From positions 1 through 44,750 of the forward strand of contig JACROF010000017.1 in assembly GCA_016214555.1 (NCBI GenBank): DNA of 44,750 nucleotides, given 5' to 3'. Shown here in pieces: positions 16,768 through 25,041 of the stretch. The notes beneath the pieces are model-generated. The model was not told the DNA's origin. It saw nothing but the letters and a program-made list of their open reading frames with translations, and did no database searches. This stretch comes from Candidatus Levyibacteriota bacterium (GTDB lineage Bacteria; Patescibacteriota; Microgenomatia; Levybacterales; UBA12049). The position numbers and the translations under genes are program-made. The number at the start of each line of letters is the position of its first letter. Within the stretch, counting starts at the first letter, position 1.

Positions 16768-17721
16768 ATGAAAGATATCAAAGGTCAGCACCAGGCAAAA
16801 AGAGCTCTAGAAATTGCAGCTGCAGGTGGGCACAATATCCTCATGAAAGGACCCCCAGGCGCTGGGAAAACACTGCTAGCAAGAACCCTTCCATCAATTC
16901 TTCCTTCACTAACTTTCAATGAAGCAATTGAGGTCACAAAAATTTATAGCATTGCTGGCAATCTCGAGAAAAAAGGACTTGTTAAAAAACGCCCCTTTCG
17001 ATCTCCTCACCATACTACCTCTCTTGTGGGACTCATAGGGGGAAGCAGCAATCCTCGTCCTGGAGAAATAACTCTTGCGCATAGAGGAGTACTCTTTCTT
17101 GATGAATTTCCAGAATTTCCTCGACATGTCCTTGAAACATTAAGACAACCTATTGAAGATGGTATTGTTCACATTGCAAGAGCGTCAAGTAAAGTAAGCT
17201 TTCCAGCAAAATGCATGCTTGTTGCTGCCCAAAACCCCTGTCCGTGTGGATATTTTGGAGACCCTCAAAAGCACTGCTCATGTAATCCATCTCACATCAG
17301 TAGATATCAGAAAAAAATCTCAGGGCCTCTCCTTGACAGAATTGATATTCACCTAGACGTTCCTGCTATCAAGGTAGAAAAGCTTACTCAACAAGCTGAT
17401 GAAAATGCTGAGTCTTCATCGGTAGTGCAAAAAAGAGTACAAGCAGCACGTGATCGCCAGATCAATCGGTACAAAAAAACCTCCATCGCCTGCAACGCAG
17501 ATCTTACATCAAAAAGTATCAAGGACTTTTGCGAACTTTCTGATGAATCCCTCTCACTTCTCAGGTCTGCAGTCTCATCGCTTAATCTCTCAGGAAGAGG
17601 CTATCATCGAACAATCAAAGTTGCACGAACAATTGCAGATCTTGAAAATAGCGAGACTATTGAGCCTGCTCATGTGGCAGAAGCCCTTGCCTATCGACCG
17701 CAAAATGCTGATAAGCAATAA
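16768..17721 (+). pseudogene. comM: YifB/ComM-like ATPase, C-terminal AAA+ part (frameshifted)
   Basis: Continuation of the gene starting at 16196, one frame over. Coding can be followed back from 16768 to about 16690 with the family-typical acidic linker. Walker A is KGPPGAGKTLLARTLPS, Walker B is VLFLDEFPEF, the zinc-type cluster PCPCGYFGDPQKHCSC is present, and the C-terminus has GRGYHRTIKVARTIADL. The two halves sum to about 507 codons, the normal family length, so only one base separates this from an intact gene. An ATG at 16768 lies just before the ATPase domain, but independent translation is unlikely. Confidence 0.82.
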
Positions 17722-17730
17722 GCTTTTGGT

Positions 17731-17736
17731 TATACT
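17731..17736 (+). promoter_or_regulatory. -10 box, leaderless, membrane protein 17743
   Basis: TATACT, six bases before the ATG at 17743. No convincing -35 is seen. Confidence 0.5.
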
Positions 17737-17742
17737 TGAGTA

Positions 17743-19464
17743 ATGGAAAGACTCATAAAAATGTTGTCTGTCAGCGCTCCGCTTCTTATTCTATTTCTTG
17801 GGTTCTTCCACCCTACGCAAGCACTTAATCAAGACTTAGGAAGACATATTCTCACAGGCAATATTATTCTTTCTTTGTTTTCTGTTCCACCAATCAATCT
17901 CTATTCCTATACCTATCCTCTCTTTCCTTTTATTAATCACCATTGGCTTCCAGAAGTCATCTTTGCGATGCTTTTTTCTCTAGGAGGAGTTAAAGCAATC
18001 TACATTATATGTATAGGAATTATTATTAGTGCGTCTTGTATTATTTTTCTTACAGCTAAAAAAGCCTCTTCATGGATTGTTCTATCGTTATCCTCACTTC
18101 TTTACCTTGGGATTCTGTTTGAGCGAACTGATCTTCGCCCAGAGCTTTTTAGCTTTCTTTTTCTGTCACTTTTTGTTTATATTCTCTACCAATATCGAGA
18201 AAACTATACACGACTTATTTTCTTGCTTATTCCACTTGAAATTTTATGGGTAAACAGCCACATATATTTCCCCCTTGGTGTTCTTGTAACAACGCTTTTT
18301 TTTCTTGATATTTGCTTTACAGAAAGAAAGAACCTAAAACAAAAAAAGGTTGTCATGCTCTTTTCTGCAGTTTTTCTTGTATTGCTTGCCACTCTTTGTA
18401 ATCCCCAGGGATTAACAGGGGCGTTATATCCTTTTCATGTATTCCAAAATTACGGATATACTATTGAAGAAAATCAAAACCCATTTTTTCTTCAATCGCT
18501 TGGCTTTTCAAAAGCTTCTCTTCCATTTCTTGAAGCCTCAGTAATTATCCTCTTTCTCTCTCTTCTACTAACTTTTAAAAAAAGCAGACTTATCGACTGG
18601 CTTTTAGCAGGTACCTTTACAGTAATAGCCTTTCTAGCGGTTCGAAATTTTCCTCTTTTTGTTTTCGCAACTCTCCCTGGATTCACCCGCTCTCTCACTA
18701 TTCTCTCTGCAGTATTGATAAAAACACTCAGTGAGAAACAAAAGCGAATAGGAAAATATATCATATTTTCTCTTATAGCAATCGCGTCAATAAGTATGCT
18801 CACTAGTCTTTCTCAAAGAGCACCTTTTACCTATGGGGTCAAAGAAGATGGGAAGAATGCAGTCGCCTATTTTCAAAAAAATAATTTACCTGGGAAAATT
18901 TTTAACAACTTTGATATTGGAAGCTATCTAGCATTCAAGCTTTATCCAGAAACAAAAGTCTTTATCGATGGTAGGCCTGAGGCATATCCTGCTTCGTTTA
19001 TTAAAGACACCTACATTCCCATGCAAGAAAATCCTGAGCTATTTACAAAGGAAGCAAAAAAATATCGTTTTCAAACCATTATCTTTTCCCACACCGACCA
19101 AACGCCTTGGGCAGAAAAATTTGTATGGTTAATTACTCGTGACCCTGCATGGACAATGGTATTTCTTGATGCAAAAATGATGATTCTAGTAAAAAATGAG
19201 GAAAAAAATATCCCTTTGCTTGAAAAATTAAAACCTTTCGATCTTATTAACCCAATAAACGTTAGTAATGAATCAGATCTTAGCTCGCTTGGTCATTTTT
19301 ACAGCATCACCCAAGACAAAGAAAACCTCCTCCTCGTCTTACAAAAGCTCCTTCTTATAAAGCCTTATCATTGCGCCTATCTGAGGGCAATACTAAGCAT
19401 TACCGACCAAAATACTCCTATCCAATCTCTATACCTTAAAAGATTTCAAGGTTCATGCAATTAA
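17743..19464 (+). CDS. polytopic membrane protein, GT-C-type glycosyltransferase-like
   Basis: 573 residues with about ten hydrophobic segments in the first ~365 residues, then a soluble C-terminal domain. The early acidic motif QDLGRHILTGNI, the loop with NHHWLPEV, and RTDLRPELFSFLFLSL after the third or fourth helix match the general layout of GT-C (PMT-like) lipid-linked-sugar transferases. The C-terminal part includes NNFDIGSYLAFKLYPETKVFIDGRPEAY, common in this group of uncharacterised proteins. It probably modifies surface glycans or proteins using a polyprenyl-linked sugar. It starts 21 bases after comM and ends 19 bases before the P-ATPase, each with its own -10 box. Confidence 0.65.
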   Translation: MERLIKMLSVSAPLLILFLGFFHPTQALNQDLGRHILTGNIILSLFSVPPINLYSYTYPLFPFINHHWLPEVIFAMLFSLGGVKAIYIICIGIIISASCIIFLTAKKASSWIVLSLSSLLYLGILFERTDLRPELFSFLFLSLFVYILYQYRENYTRLIFLLIPLEILWVNSHIYFPLGVLVTTLFFLDICFTERKNLKQKKVVMLFSAVFLVLLATLCNPQGLTGALYPFHVFQNYGYTIEENQNPFFLQSLGFSKASLPFLEASVIILFLSLLLTFKKSRLIDWLLAGTFTVIAFLAVRNFPLFVFATLPGFTRSLTILSAVLIKTLSEKQKRIGKYIIFSLIAIASISMLTSLSQRAPFTYGVKEDGKNAVAYFQKNNLPGKIFNNFDIGSYLAFKLYPETKVFIDGRPEAYPASFIKDTYIPMQENPELFTKEAKKYRFQTIIFSHTDQTPWAEKFVWLITRDPAWTMVFLDAKMMILVKNEEKNIPLLEKLKPFDLINPINVSNESDLSSLGHFYSITQDKENLLLVLQKLLLIKPYHCAYLRAILSITDQNTPIQSLYLKRFQGSCN

Positions 19465-19471
19465 TTTTTGC

Positions 19472-19477
19472 TACAAT
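19472..19477 (+). promoter_or_regulatory. -10 box, leaderless, P-type ATPase
   Basis: TACAAT, six bases before the ATG at 19484, overlapping the end region of the preceding gene. Confidence 0.5.
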
Positions 19478-19483
19478 TACTAC

Positions 19484-21847
19484 ATGCTCCCACATGGTCT
19501 CTCCTCAGCTGAGGCTCAAAAAAGATTAGAGGAATATGGGCTAAACCGCCTCCCTATCCAAAAAAAACGTTCGACAATACATGTTTTTCTTGCGCAATTC
19601 ATATCATTTATCAATGGGCTTCTTTGTCTTGCCGCATTATTTTCCTTTGTATTTTCTGATCTCATTGATGGTTTTTTCATTCTTGCTACAATTTTCCTAA
19701 ATGGAGTCTTTAGTTTTATTCAAGAATTTAAGGCTGAAAAAACACTAGAAAAATTACTTGACGTTTCCCCACAACAGGTAAGAGTATTGCGAGATGAAAA
19801 AGAAAGTATCATTCCAGCGCCCGAGCTAGTACCAGGAGATATTGTCATCCTTCTTGAAGGAGACAAAATCCCAGCCGATGGAGTTTGCATCCAGACCACC
19901 AATCTTGAGCTCAATGAATCAACATTCACTGGAGAATCCTTACCTGTTGAAAAATCAAACAAAGATCAATGCTTTATGGGAACACTCGTTACGAAAGGAA
20001 AAGGACTTTTGCTTATTCAAAAAACAGGAGGACAAACTCGCTTTGGACAATTAGCTACGACTCTTTCAACGCTCAGCTCTGAAAAAACACCCCTAGCAAA
20101 ACAACTCTCATCGTTGGGAAAAGTGTTAACGCTTCTTGCTATTGGAGTAGGAATTATTGTAACTCTGGAAGGACTTTTCTACCGACAACCATTGACCTCT
20201 GTTGTACTTAGTGGGGTTAGCATTGCTGTCGCAGCAGTTCCTGAAGGTCTCCCTCTGGTTCTTACTGTTGCTCTTGCTCTTGGAACAAGCAGGCTCGCAA
20301 AAAAAGGAGCTCTTATTCGAAAAATGGACGCTGTCGAAACACTTGGAGCCATTCAGGTGCTTCTTGTTGATAAAACAGGAACGCTCACGCAAAACACCAT
20401 GCGCGTAAAAAAAATATGGTCAAAAAACAATGAAGACCTCCAACAAATACATCTTGCAGCAAGACTTAGCAATACAGCATCTCTGATTGAAAAAAGGGGA
20501 GGATCGTATGAAATCGTTGGCGACAAAACTGATGGAGCGCTTCTTGAATGGAGTAAGCAACAAAACTCTCACGTTGATACTTTATTAAAAAGTGGTGTCG
20601 TCCTTGACGAATTTGTTTTTGATACAAAAACAAAAACTGTCACAACAGTATGGTCCCAAAAAAATAACGTTCATGTCTTTGTTCGAGGAGCACCTGAGGA
20701 AGTACTTACGCTATGTAAGACTGATTCCAAAACGCTTCAGAGTCTTGAAACCGAATTCCAATCATTTGCTAAAGATGGTCTTCGCGTAATTGCCTTTGCA
20801 CATAAAACAACAAATAGTATCAAGAAAACCACGAGAAAAGATCATGAGTCAAATCTTACATTTCTAGGCTTTGTTGGAATTTATGATCCTCCCCGAAAAG
20901 AAGTAAAAGAGGTATTGTTAAAAGCTAAACATGCAGGAATACGAACGATTATGGTCACAGGAGACAATGAATTAACAGCAAGGCATATTGCAGATGAAGT
21001 TGGTCTTTTAGAAAATGACGCAACAATTATGACCGGCGAGGCATTTTTTGCACTTTCTCAAGAAGAAGCAAGAAAAAGAATTAAAACGATTCAAGTAATT
21101 GCTAGAGCACAACCTGAACATAAATTGAAACTAGCTGAGATGTTTCAAAAAGATGGCTTTATTGTTGGAGTAACAGGAGATGGCGTCAATGATTCACTGG
21201 TTCTTAAAAAGGCTCACGTTGGTATAGCTATGGGTGAAAGCGGAACAGATGTTGCTAAAGAAGCAAGCGATATTATTATAACTGACGATAATTTCTCAAC
21301 TATTATACGAGCAATAGAGGAAGGCAGAGCAATCTACCACAATATCCTCAAGGCAATTCTCTATCTACTTACAAGTAATATCTCAGAATTAACTCTTGTG
21401 GTAGTAGCGGCAATGCTCAATCTCCCCGCCGTGCTACTTCCCACTCAAATACTATGGATTAACCTTGTAACAGACGGACTTCCTGCGCTTGCCCTTGCAA
21501 CTGACTCAACGTCTCACGAAATTCTCAAGGATCCCCCACGAGATACGTCAACCCCACTTATCACCAGAAAGCGCTTGGCTTTTATCCTTACGGGAGGAAT
21601 AGGACTTGGGATACTTCTTCTTTTGTTATATAAAATACAGCTTGCTTCACTAAACCCAACTGTTGCAAGAACAATTATTTTTAATCTATTGATCTTCTCT
21701 CATCTGATCATGATGTTTGTAATCAGAGGAAGACGATCACATATACCCCCTCGCATGTTTATTGTTACCACTCTCATAACAATTGCTTTACAAGGAGTAA
21801 TTACCTTTACTCCATTTTTCCAAAACATATTTCATATTGGAATATAG
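19484..21847 (+). CDS. P-type (P2, Ca2+-type) cation-transporting ATPase, apparently lacking M10
   Basis: 787 residues. The N-terminus GLSSAEAQKRLEEYGLNRL is typical. TGES (149-152) is the actuator loop, AAVPEGLP (251-257) the M4 site, DKTGTLTQN holds phosphorylated Asp296, and TGDNELTA and TGDGVND form the hinge. NLVTDGLPALALATD in M6 and NISELT in M5 resemble Ca2+-binding helices of SERCA-like pumps. Three hydrophobic segments follow M6 (M7, M8, M9), and the protein stops at QNIFHIGI where M10 usually begins. The stop is one base from convergent ruvB. The ion is an inference. Confidence 0.88.
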   Translation: MLPHGLSSAEAQKRLEEYGLNRLPIQKKRSTIHVFLAQFISFINGLLCLAALFSFVFSDLIDGFFILATIFLNGVFSFIQEFKAEKTLEKLLDVSPQQVRVLRDEKESIIPAPELVPGDIVILLEGDKIPADGVCIQTTNLELNESTFTGESLPVEKSNKDQCFMGTLVTKGKGLLLIQKTGGQTRFGQLATTLSTLSSEKTPLAKQLSSLGKVLTLLAIGVGIIVTLEGLFYRQPLTSVVLSGVSIAVAAVPEGLPLVLTVALALGTSRLAKKGALIRKMDAVETLGAIQVLLVDKTGTLTQNTMRVKKIWSKNNEDLQQIHLAARLSNTASLIEKRGGSYEIVGDKTDGALLEWSKQQNSHVDTLLKSGVVLDEFVFDTKTKTVTTVWSQKNNVHVFVRGAPEEVLTLCKTDSKTLQSLETEFQSFAKDGLRVIAFAHKTTNSIKKTTRKDHESNLTFLGFVGIYDPPRKEVKEVLLKAKHAGIRTIMVTGDNELTARHIADEVGLLENDATIMTGEAFFALSQEEARKRIKTIQVIARAQPEHKLKLAEMFQKDGFIVGVTGDGVNDSLVLKKAHVGIAMGESGTDVAKEASDIIITDDNFSTIIRAIEEGRAIYHNILKAILYLLTSNISELTLVVVAAMLNLPAVLLPTQILWINLVTDGLPALALATDSTSHEILKDPPRDTSTPLITRKRLAFILTGGIGLGILLLLLYKIQLASLNPTVARTIIFNLLIFSHLIMMFVIRGRRSHIPPRMFIVTTLITIALQGVITFTPFFQNIFHIGI

Positions 21848-21848
21848 C

Positions 21849-22763
21849 CTAAAGTAGCGTTTGTTGATCGGAGGACGCATGAGGTAAATTAAGATGTTGA
21901 TATGCTGCTTTGGTAATGATTCTTCCTCTGGGAGATCTTTTCAAAAATCCTATCTGCATAAGATATGGCTCGACCATGTCCTCAAGGGTTCCTATGTCCT
22001 CAGAGAGTGTTGATGCGATCGTTTCAATTCCCACAGGACCACCAGAATGTTTTTCAACAACTGCTTTAATATATTTCACATCAAGTGGATCAAGGCCTAG
22101 TATGTCGATCTCCAAAAGCCCCAATGCCTTTGCAGTAATAGCAGAGATAATTTCCCCTTCTCCGTGAACCTGAGCGTTGATTACCTCCAGATCGTCTGAT
22201 GTGTAAAAATTAAGTCTATGCACAACGCCAAACCTATCCCTCAAAGGCGCTGAGAGAAGCCCAACTCTCGTTGTTGCACCAACAATAGTAAACTGAGGAA
22301 GATCAAGTCTCAACGTTCTTGCAGAAGGTCCCTTTCCTAAAATAATGTCGAGGGCATAATCCTCCATAGCAGGATAAAGCGTCTCTTCAACGACCTTATT
22401 TAGTCTATGAATCTCATCGATAAAGAGAATGTCGCCTTTCTCCAAATTCGTAAGAATAGATGCTAAATCACCAGCTCTTTCGATTGCCGGGCCTGAGGTA
22501 ACGCGGATAGTACTTCCCATTTCATGGGCAATAATATGAGAAAGCGTTGTTTTCCCAAGCCCTGGAGGTCCATACAAAAGAACATGCTCTAAAGCCTCCT
22601 CTCTTTTTTTCGCAGCTTGAATAGCTATCTTTAATGATTGTTTTATACTCTCCTGTCCTGTAAATTCCTTCCAATCGCCCGCGCGAAGAGAGGTAAGCAC
22701 TACCTCCTCTTCTGGACTCTGCTCTTCTAATCTATTACTTGATAAATCGTTGTTATTCTTCAT
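21849..22763 (-). CDS. ruvB: Holliday junction branch-migration helicase RuvB
   Basis: AAA+ motor of the RuvAB complex. From the ATG at 22763 it is 304 residues; an upstream in-frame start at 22790 would overlap ruvA by 26 bases. [30 protein letters not shown] (Walker A), FIDEIHRLN (Walker B), [17 protein letters not shown] (sensor/arginine finger) and the C-terminal [13 protein letters not shown] winged helix are all present. The ATG begins one base after the ruvA stop, so translation is coupled. Confidence 0.96.
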   Translation of the reverse strand: MKNNNDLSSNRLEEQSPEEEVVLTSLRAGDWKEFTGQESIKQSLKIAIQAAKKREEALEHVLLYGPPGLGKTTLSHIIAHEMGSTIRVTSGPAIERAGDLASILTNLEKGDILFIDEIHRLNKVVEETLYPAMEDYALDIILGKGPSARTLRLDLPQFTIVGATTRVGLLSAPLRDRFGVVHRLNFYTSDDLEVINAQVHGEGEIISAITAKALGLLEIDILGLDPLDVKYIKAVVEKHSGGPVGIETIASTLSEDIGTLEDMVEPYLMQIGFLKRSPRGRIITKAAYQHLNLPHASSDQQTLL

Positions 22764-22764
22764 A

Positions 22765-23340
22765 TCATTTCCCAAGCTGTTTAAGAGCAATTCTAACTAT
22801 CTCTTCTGTAGTCTTCCCCTCATGTTTTATTTTTCCCACCACATATTCAGCTTCTTGTCTCGTAAATCCAAACGCTTGGAGTGCTGCAATCGCCTCAAGC
22901 TGCTCACTACTTTCTGCCTGAGAAAGATCAAGGTCTTCAACGCTCCCTAATTTACTTTTAAGTTCGATAATAATTTTTTGTCCATTTTTCTTACCAAGAC
23001 GTGGGACAGCTGTAAAAAAATTGACGTCTCCACTAACTATTGCATTGACAATTTCGCTTCTTGAACCAACTGAAAAAACCCCAAGAGCAGACTTGCAACC
23101 CACCCCTGAAACGCTAATAAGCATTTCAAACAATCGCAAATCCTCAGCGCTCAAAAAACCATACAACTCCAAAACATCCTCTCGTACATGCGTGTAGATA
23201 AATAACGTTGTCTCAGCACCCAATCCAAGAGTTGAGAAAAGGTGGTGAGATACGAGAACTTTGTATCCTACACCACGGACATCAATAATTACTGCTGGGG
23301 TGTTTTTTAGTGCAATAGCACCATGAAGCATACCTATCAT
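22765..23340 (-). CDS. ruvA: Holliday junction branch-migration subunit RuvA
   Basis: 191 residues, normal for Ruv[29 protein letters not shown] is the OB-fold domain. [16 protein letters not shown] and [19 protein letters not shown] are the two helix-hairpin-helix motifs that bind the junction. The C-terminal domain (residues ~143-190) contacts RuvB. It lies between ruvC and ruvB in a ruvCAB operon. Confidence 0.95.
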   Translation of the reverse strand: MIGMLHGAIALKNTPAVIIDVRGVGYKVLVSHHLFSTLGLGAETTLFIYTHVREDVLELYGFLSAEDLRLFEMLISVSGVGCKSALGVFSVGSRSEIVNAIVSGDVNFFTAVPRLGKKNGQKIIIELKSKLGSVEDLDLSQAESSEQLEAIAALQAFGFTRQEAEYVVGKIKHEGKTTEEIVRIALKQLGK

Positions 23341-23374
23341 AGAGGAAAGTACAGCAATTATAACACAGGAAAAA

Positions 23375-23869
23375 TTACACTCTAGCCTGCTTTTTCATTT
23401 TTTGAGAGAAAGCATGAGTAAGTGCTATTGCTAACGCATCTGTGGTGTCATCATGCTTTGGAAGCTTTGGGAGCTTGAGAATAATTTTTACCATTTGTGC
23501 AATCTGCTTCTTATCTGCTTTACCATAGCCAGTCACTGCCACTTTTACCTCATTTGGGTTATATGAAATTACAGGAATATTATTTTGAGCAGCAATCAGA
23601 AGTACTACCCCTCGTGCCTGACCAACCATAAAAGCTGTAGTAACATTTCTGCTAAAAAATAGCTCTTCAATAGCAAGAACCTCAGGATTATTTTCTTCAA
23701 AAATTGTGGTTAATTCATTATAGACCTGCTTAATTCTCTGCTCTTCAGAAAATGTAGAGGAAGTTTCAATACACCCATAATTCCAAGCAGTATGCTTGTT
23801 CCCATCAACATCTATAACTCCCCAGCCTAATCTTCCAAGGCCAGGATCGACTCCTATGATACGCATCAT
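23375..23869 (-). CDS. ruvC: crossover junction endodeoxyribonuclease RuvC
   Basis: 164 residues. It cuts Holliday junctions symmetrically. RIIGVDPGLGRLGWGVID holds the first catalytic Asp, AIEELFFSRNVTTAF the Glu, and KHDDTTDALAIALTHAF the two C-terminal Asp residues. Two adjacent ATGs (23869 and 23866) are possible starts. It is the first gene of ruvCAB; the 103-base gap upstream is shared with divergent rplY. Confidence 0.95.
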   Translation of the reverse strand: MMRIIGVDPGLGRLGWGVIDVDGNKHTAWNYGCIETSSTFSEEQRIKQVYNELTTIFEENNPEVLAIEELFFSRNVTTAFMVGQARGVVLLIAAQNNIPVISYNPNEVKVAVTGYGKADKKQIAQMVKIILKLPKLPKHDDTTDALAIALTHAFSQKMKKQARV

Positions 23870-23901
23870 ACTATAGTAGCATATCTATCTTGACCTATAG
23901 T

Positions 23902-23930
23902 TTGACAGCGTTTGCTTTTTTTGCTATACT
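23902..23930 (+). promoter_or_regulatory. consensus sigma70-type promoter of rplY
   Basis: TTGACA (23902-23907), a 17-base spacer and TATACT (23925-23930): the best promoter in the window, as expected for a ribosomal protein gene. Transcription should begin near 23937, leaving a ~36-base leader. Confidence 0.85.
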
Positions 23931-23935
23931 TTCGT

Positions 23936-23992
23936 ATGATGTGTGATAGAAACACATTTGCTCTCATAGTATATGAAACATCCTATTCTTAA
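23936..23992 (+). CDS. possible 18-codon leader ORF overlapping the rplY start
   Basis: ATG at 23936 (and 23939) lies at the predicted transcript start, and the frame (MMCDRNTFALIVYETSYS) ends inside rplY. A 6-bp stem, ATGTGT with ACACAT (23939-23944 / 23952-23957), sits at the 5' end. It could couple or regulate rplY translation, or be chance. Confidence 0.35.
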   Translation: MMCDRNTFALIVYETSYS

Positions 23993-24665
23993 TGCATCCA
24001 AAAGAACAGTTCTTGGAAAAAAAGTTAAAAAACTTCGAAAGGAAGGTCTTTTGCCTGCAAACGTATACGGGAAAAGCCTACCATCCATTTCTCTTCAGCT
24101 GGCAATGAAAGACTTTGTGGAAGTTTTTAAGGACGTGGGAGAAACTGGACTCATTGATCTTATGGTCGATGGTCAAAAACACCCTGTTCTTATCAAGAAT
24201 GTACAGTTTGAATTCCGTAACCACATTCCTCTCCATGCTGATTTTTACGAGGTAAACCTTAAAGAAAAAGTTAAAACCATGGTTCCTCTTGAGCTCACAG
24301 GTGAAGCATTAGCTGTTAAAGAAAACATTGGAACCCTCATTCAGCCTGCATCTGAAGTTGAGGTTGAAGCTCTTCCTGAAGCATTGCCAGAAAAAATTGA
24401 AGTTAATATTGAAAGCCTAGCAGCAATTGATGATCAGATCACCGTTGCAGACCTCTCAGTTCCCGAAGGCGTTACTATTCTTACTGAAGAAGGACAAGTT
24501 GTTGCAAAAATTGCTGAAATTGTTATTGAAGAAGAGCCTGAGCCAGTTGCTGAAGAAGGCGCTGAGGGGGAAGCTTCAGAAGCAACCGATGGCGAAGAAG
24601 GATCAGAAGAAAAACCTGCTGAGACATCCGAAGAATCATCTGAAGAAAAGTCAGAGCAAAACTAA
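23973..24665 (+). CDS. rplY: 50S ribosomal protein L25/TL5 (CTC family)
   Basis: 230 residues. Residues 1-~95 form the 5S-rRNA-binding L25 domain (KRTVLGKKVKKLRKEGLLPANVYGK), followed by the TL5 C-terminal beta domain (PLELTGEALAVKENIGTL...; VPEGVTILTEEGQVV). The last ~40 residues are a strongly acidic Glu/Ser/Ala tail, common in CTC-type proteins. The ATG is 42 bases after the -10 box. Its stop overlaps the end of the convergent TPR gene by four bases. Confidence 0.94.
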   Translation: MKHPILNASKRTVLGKKVKKLRKEGLLPANVYGKSLPSISLQLAMKDFVEVFKDVGETGLIDLMVDGQKHPVLIKNVQFEFRNHIPLHADFYEVNLKEKVKTMVPLELTGEALAVKENIGTLIQPASEVEVEALPEALPEKIEVNIESLAAIDDQITVADLSVPEGVTILTEEGQVVAKIAEIVIEEEPEPVAEEGAEGEASEATDGEEGSEEKPAETSEESSEEKSEQN

Positions 24666-25039
24666 AAACCTACTTTTTTTACAAAATTCCAACCCTCTTC
24701 AAATTCAGGATCAATTTCAAGCGCCTTATAGATATACTTACTCGCGCGATCTTTCTCCCCAAGCTGATAAGACAACACTCCTGCTTTAAAATATGCATCA
24801 CGATAACCAGCATGCCTCTTTAAAACATCATCCCAATACCTTCTTTCAAGAGCTACTACCTCTCTTTGACGAGAAATAGCGGTAAGAATCTGAAGTGATG
24901 AAAAAAGCTGGTAGCTTTCAACAAAAAGCACCACAATTAACACTACACAGCTAAGCACAGAAAGGGATAATTTTATTTTTTGTGAGGCTGAAGAATTACG
25001 ATATTCGGTAATAAATCGGGAAATACTCGGTAATTTCAT
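24662..25039 (-). CDS. membrane-anchored TPR protein
   Basis: 125 residues from the ATG at 25039, which lies two bases after the valS stop. One transmembrane helix (LSLSVLSCVVLIVVLFVESY, residues ~25-44) is followed by a TPR-like helical repeat (YRDAYFKAGVLSYQLGEKDRASKYIYKALEIDPEFEEGW). It is probably a small scaffold at the membrane. Its first codons (LPSISRFITEYR) are made of three phased 11-bp repeats (25003-25035), also found upstream of valS. Confidence 0.72.
   Translation of the reverse strand: MKLPSISRFITEYRNSSASQKIKLSLSVLSCVVLIVVLFVESYQLFSSLQILTAISRQREVVALERRYWDDVLKRHAGYRDAYFKAGVLSYQLGEKDRASKYIYKALEIDPEFEEGWNFVKKVGF
25003..25035. repeat. three phased 11-bp direct repeats, downstream of valS
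   Basis: Plus-strand units: ATTCGGTAATA, AATCGGGAAAT, ACTCGGTAATT, with TCGG recurring every 11 bases. They lie in the coding start of the TPR gene. The set at 27183-27215 has the same consensus and phase. Confidence 0.7.
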
Positions 25040-25041
25040 AC

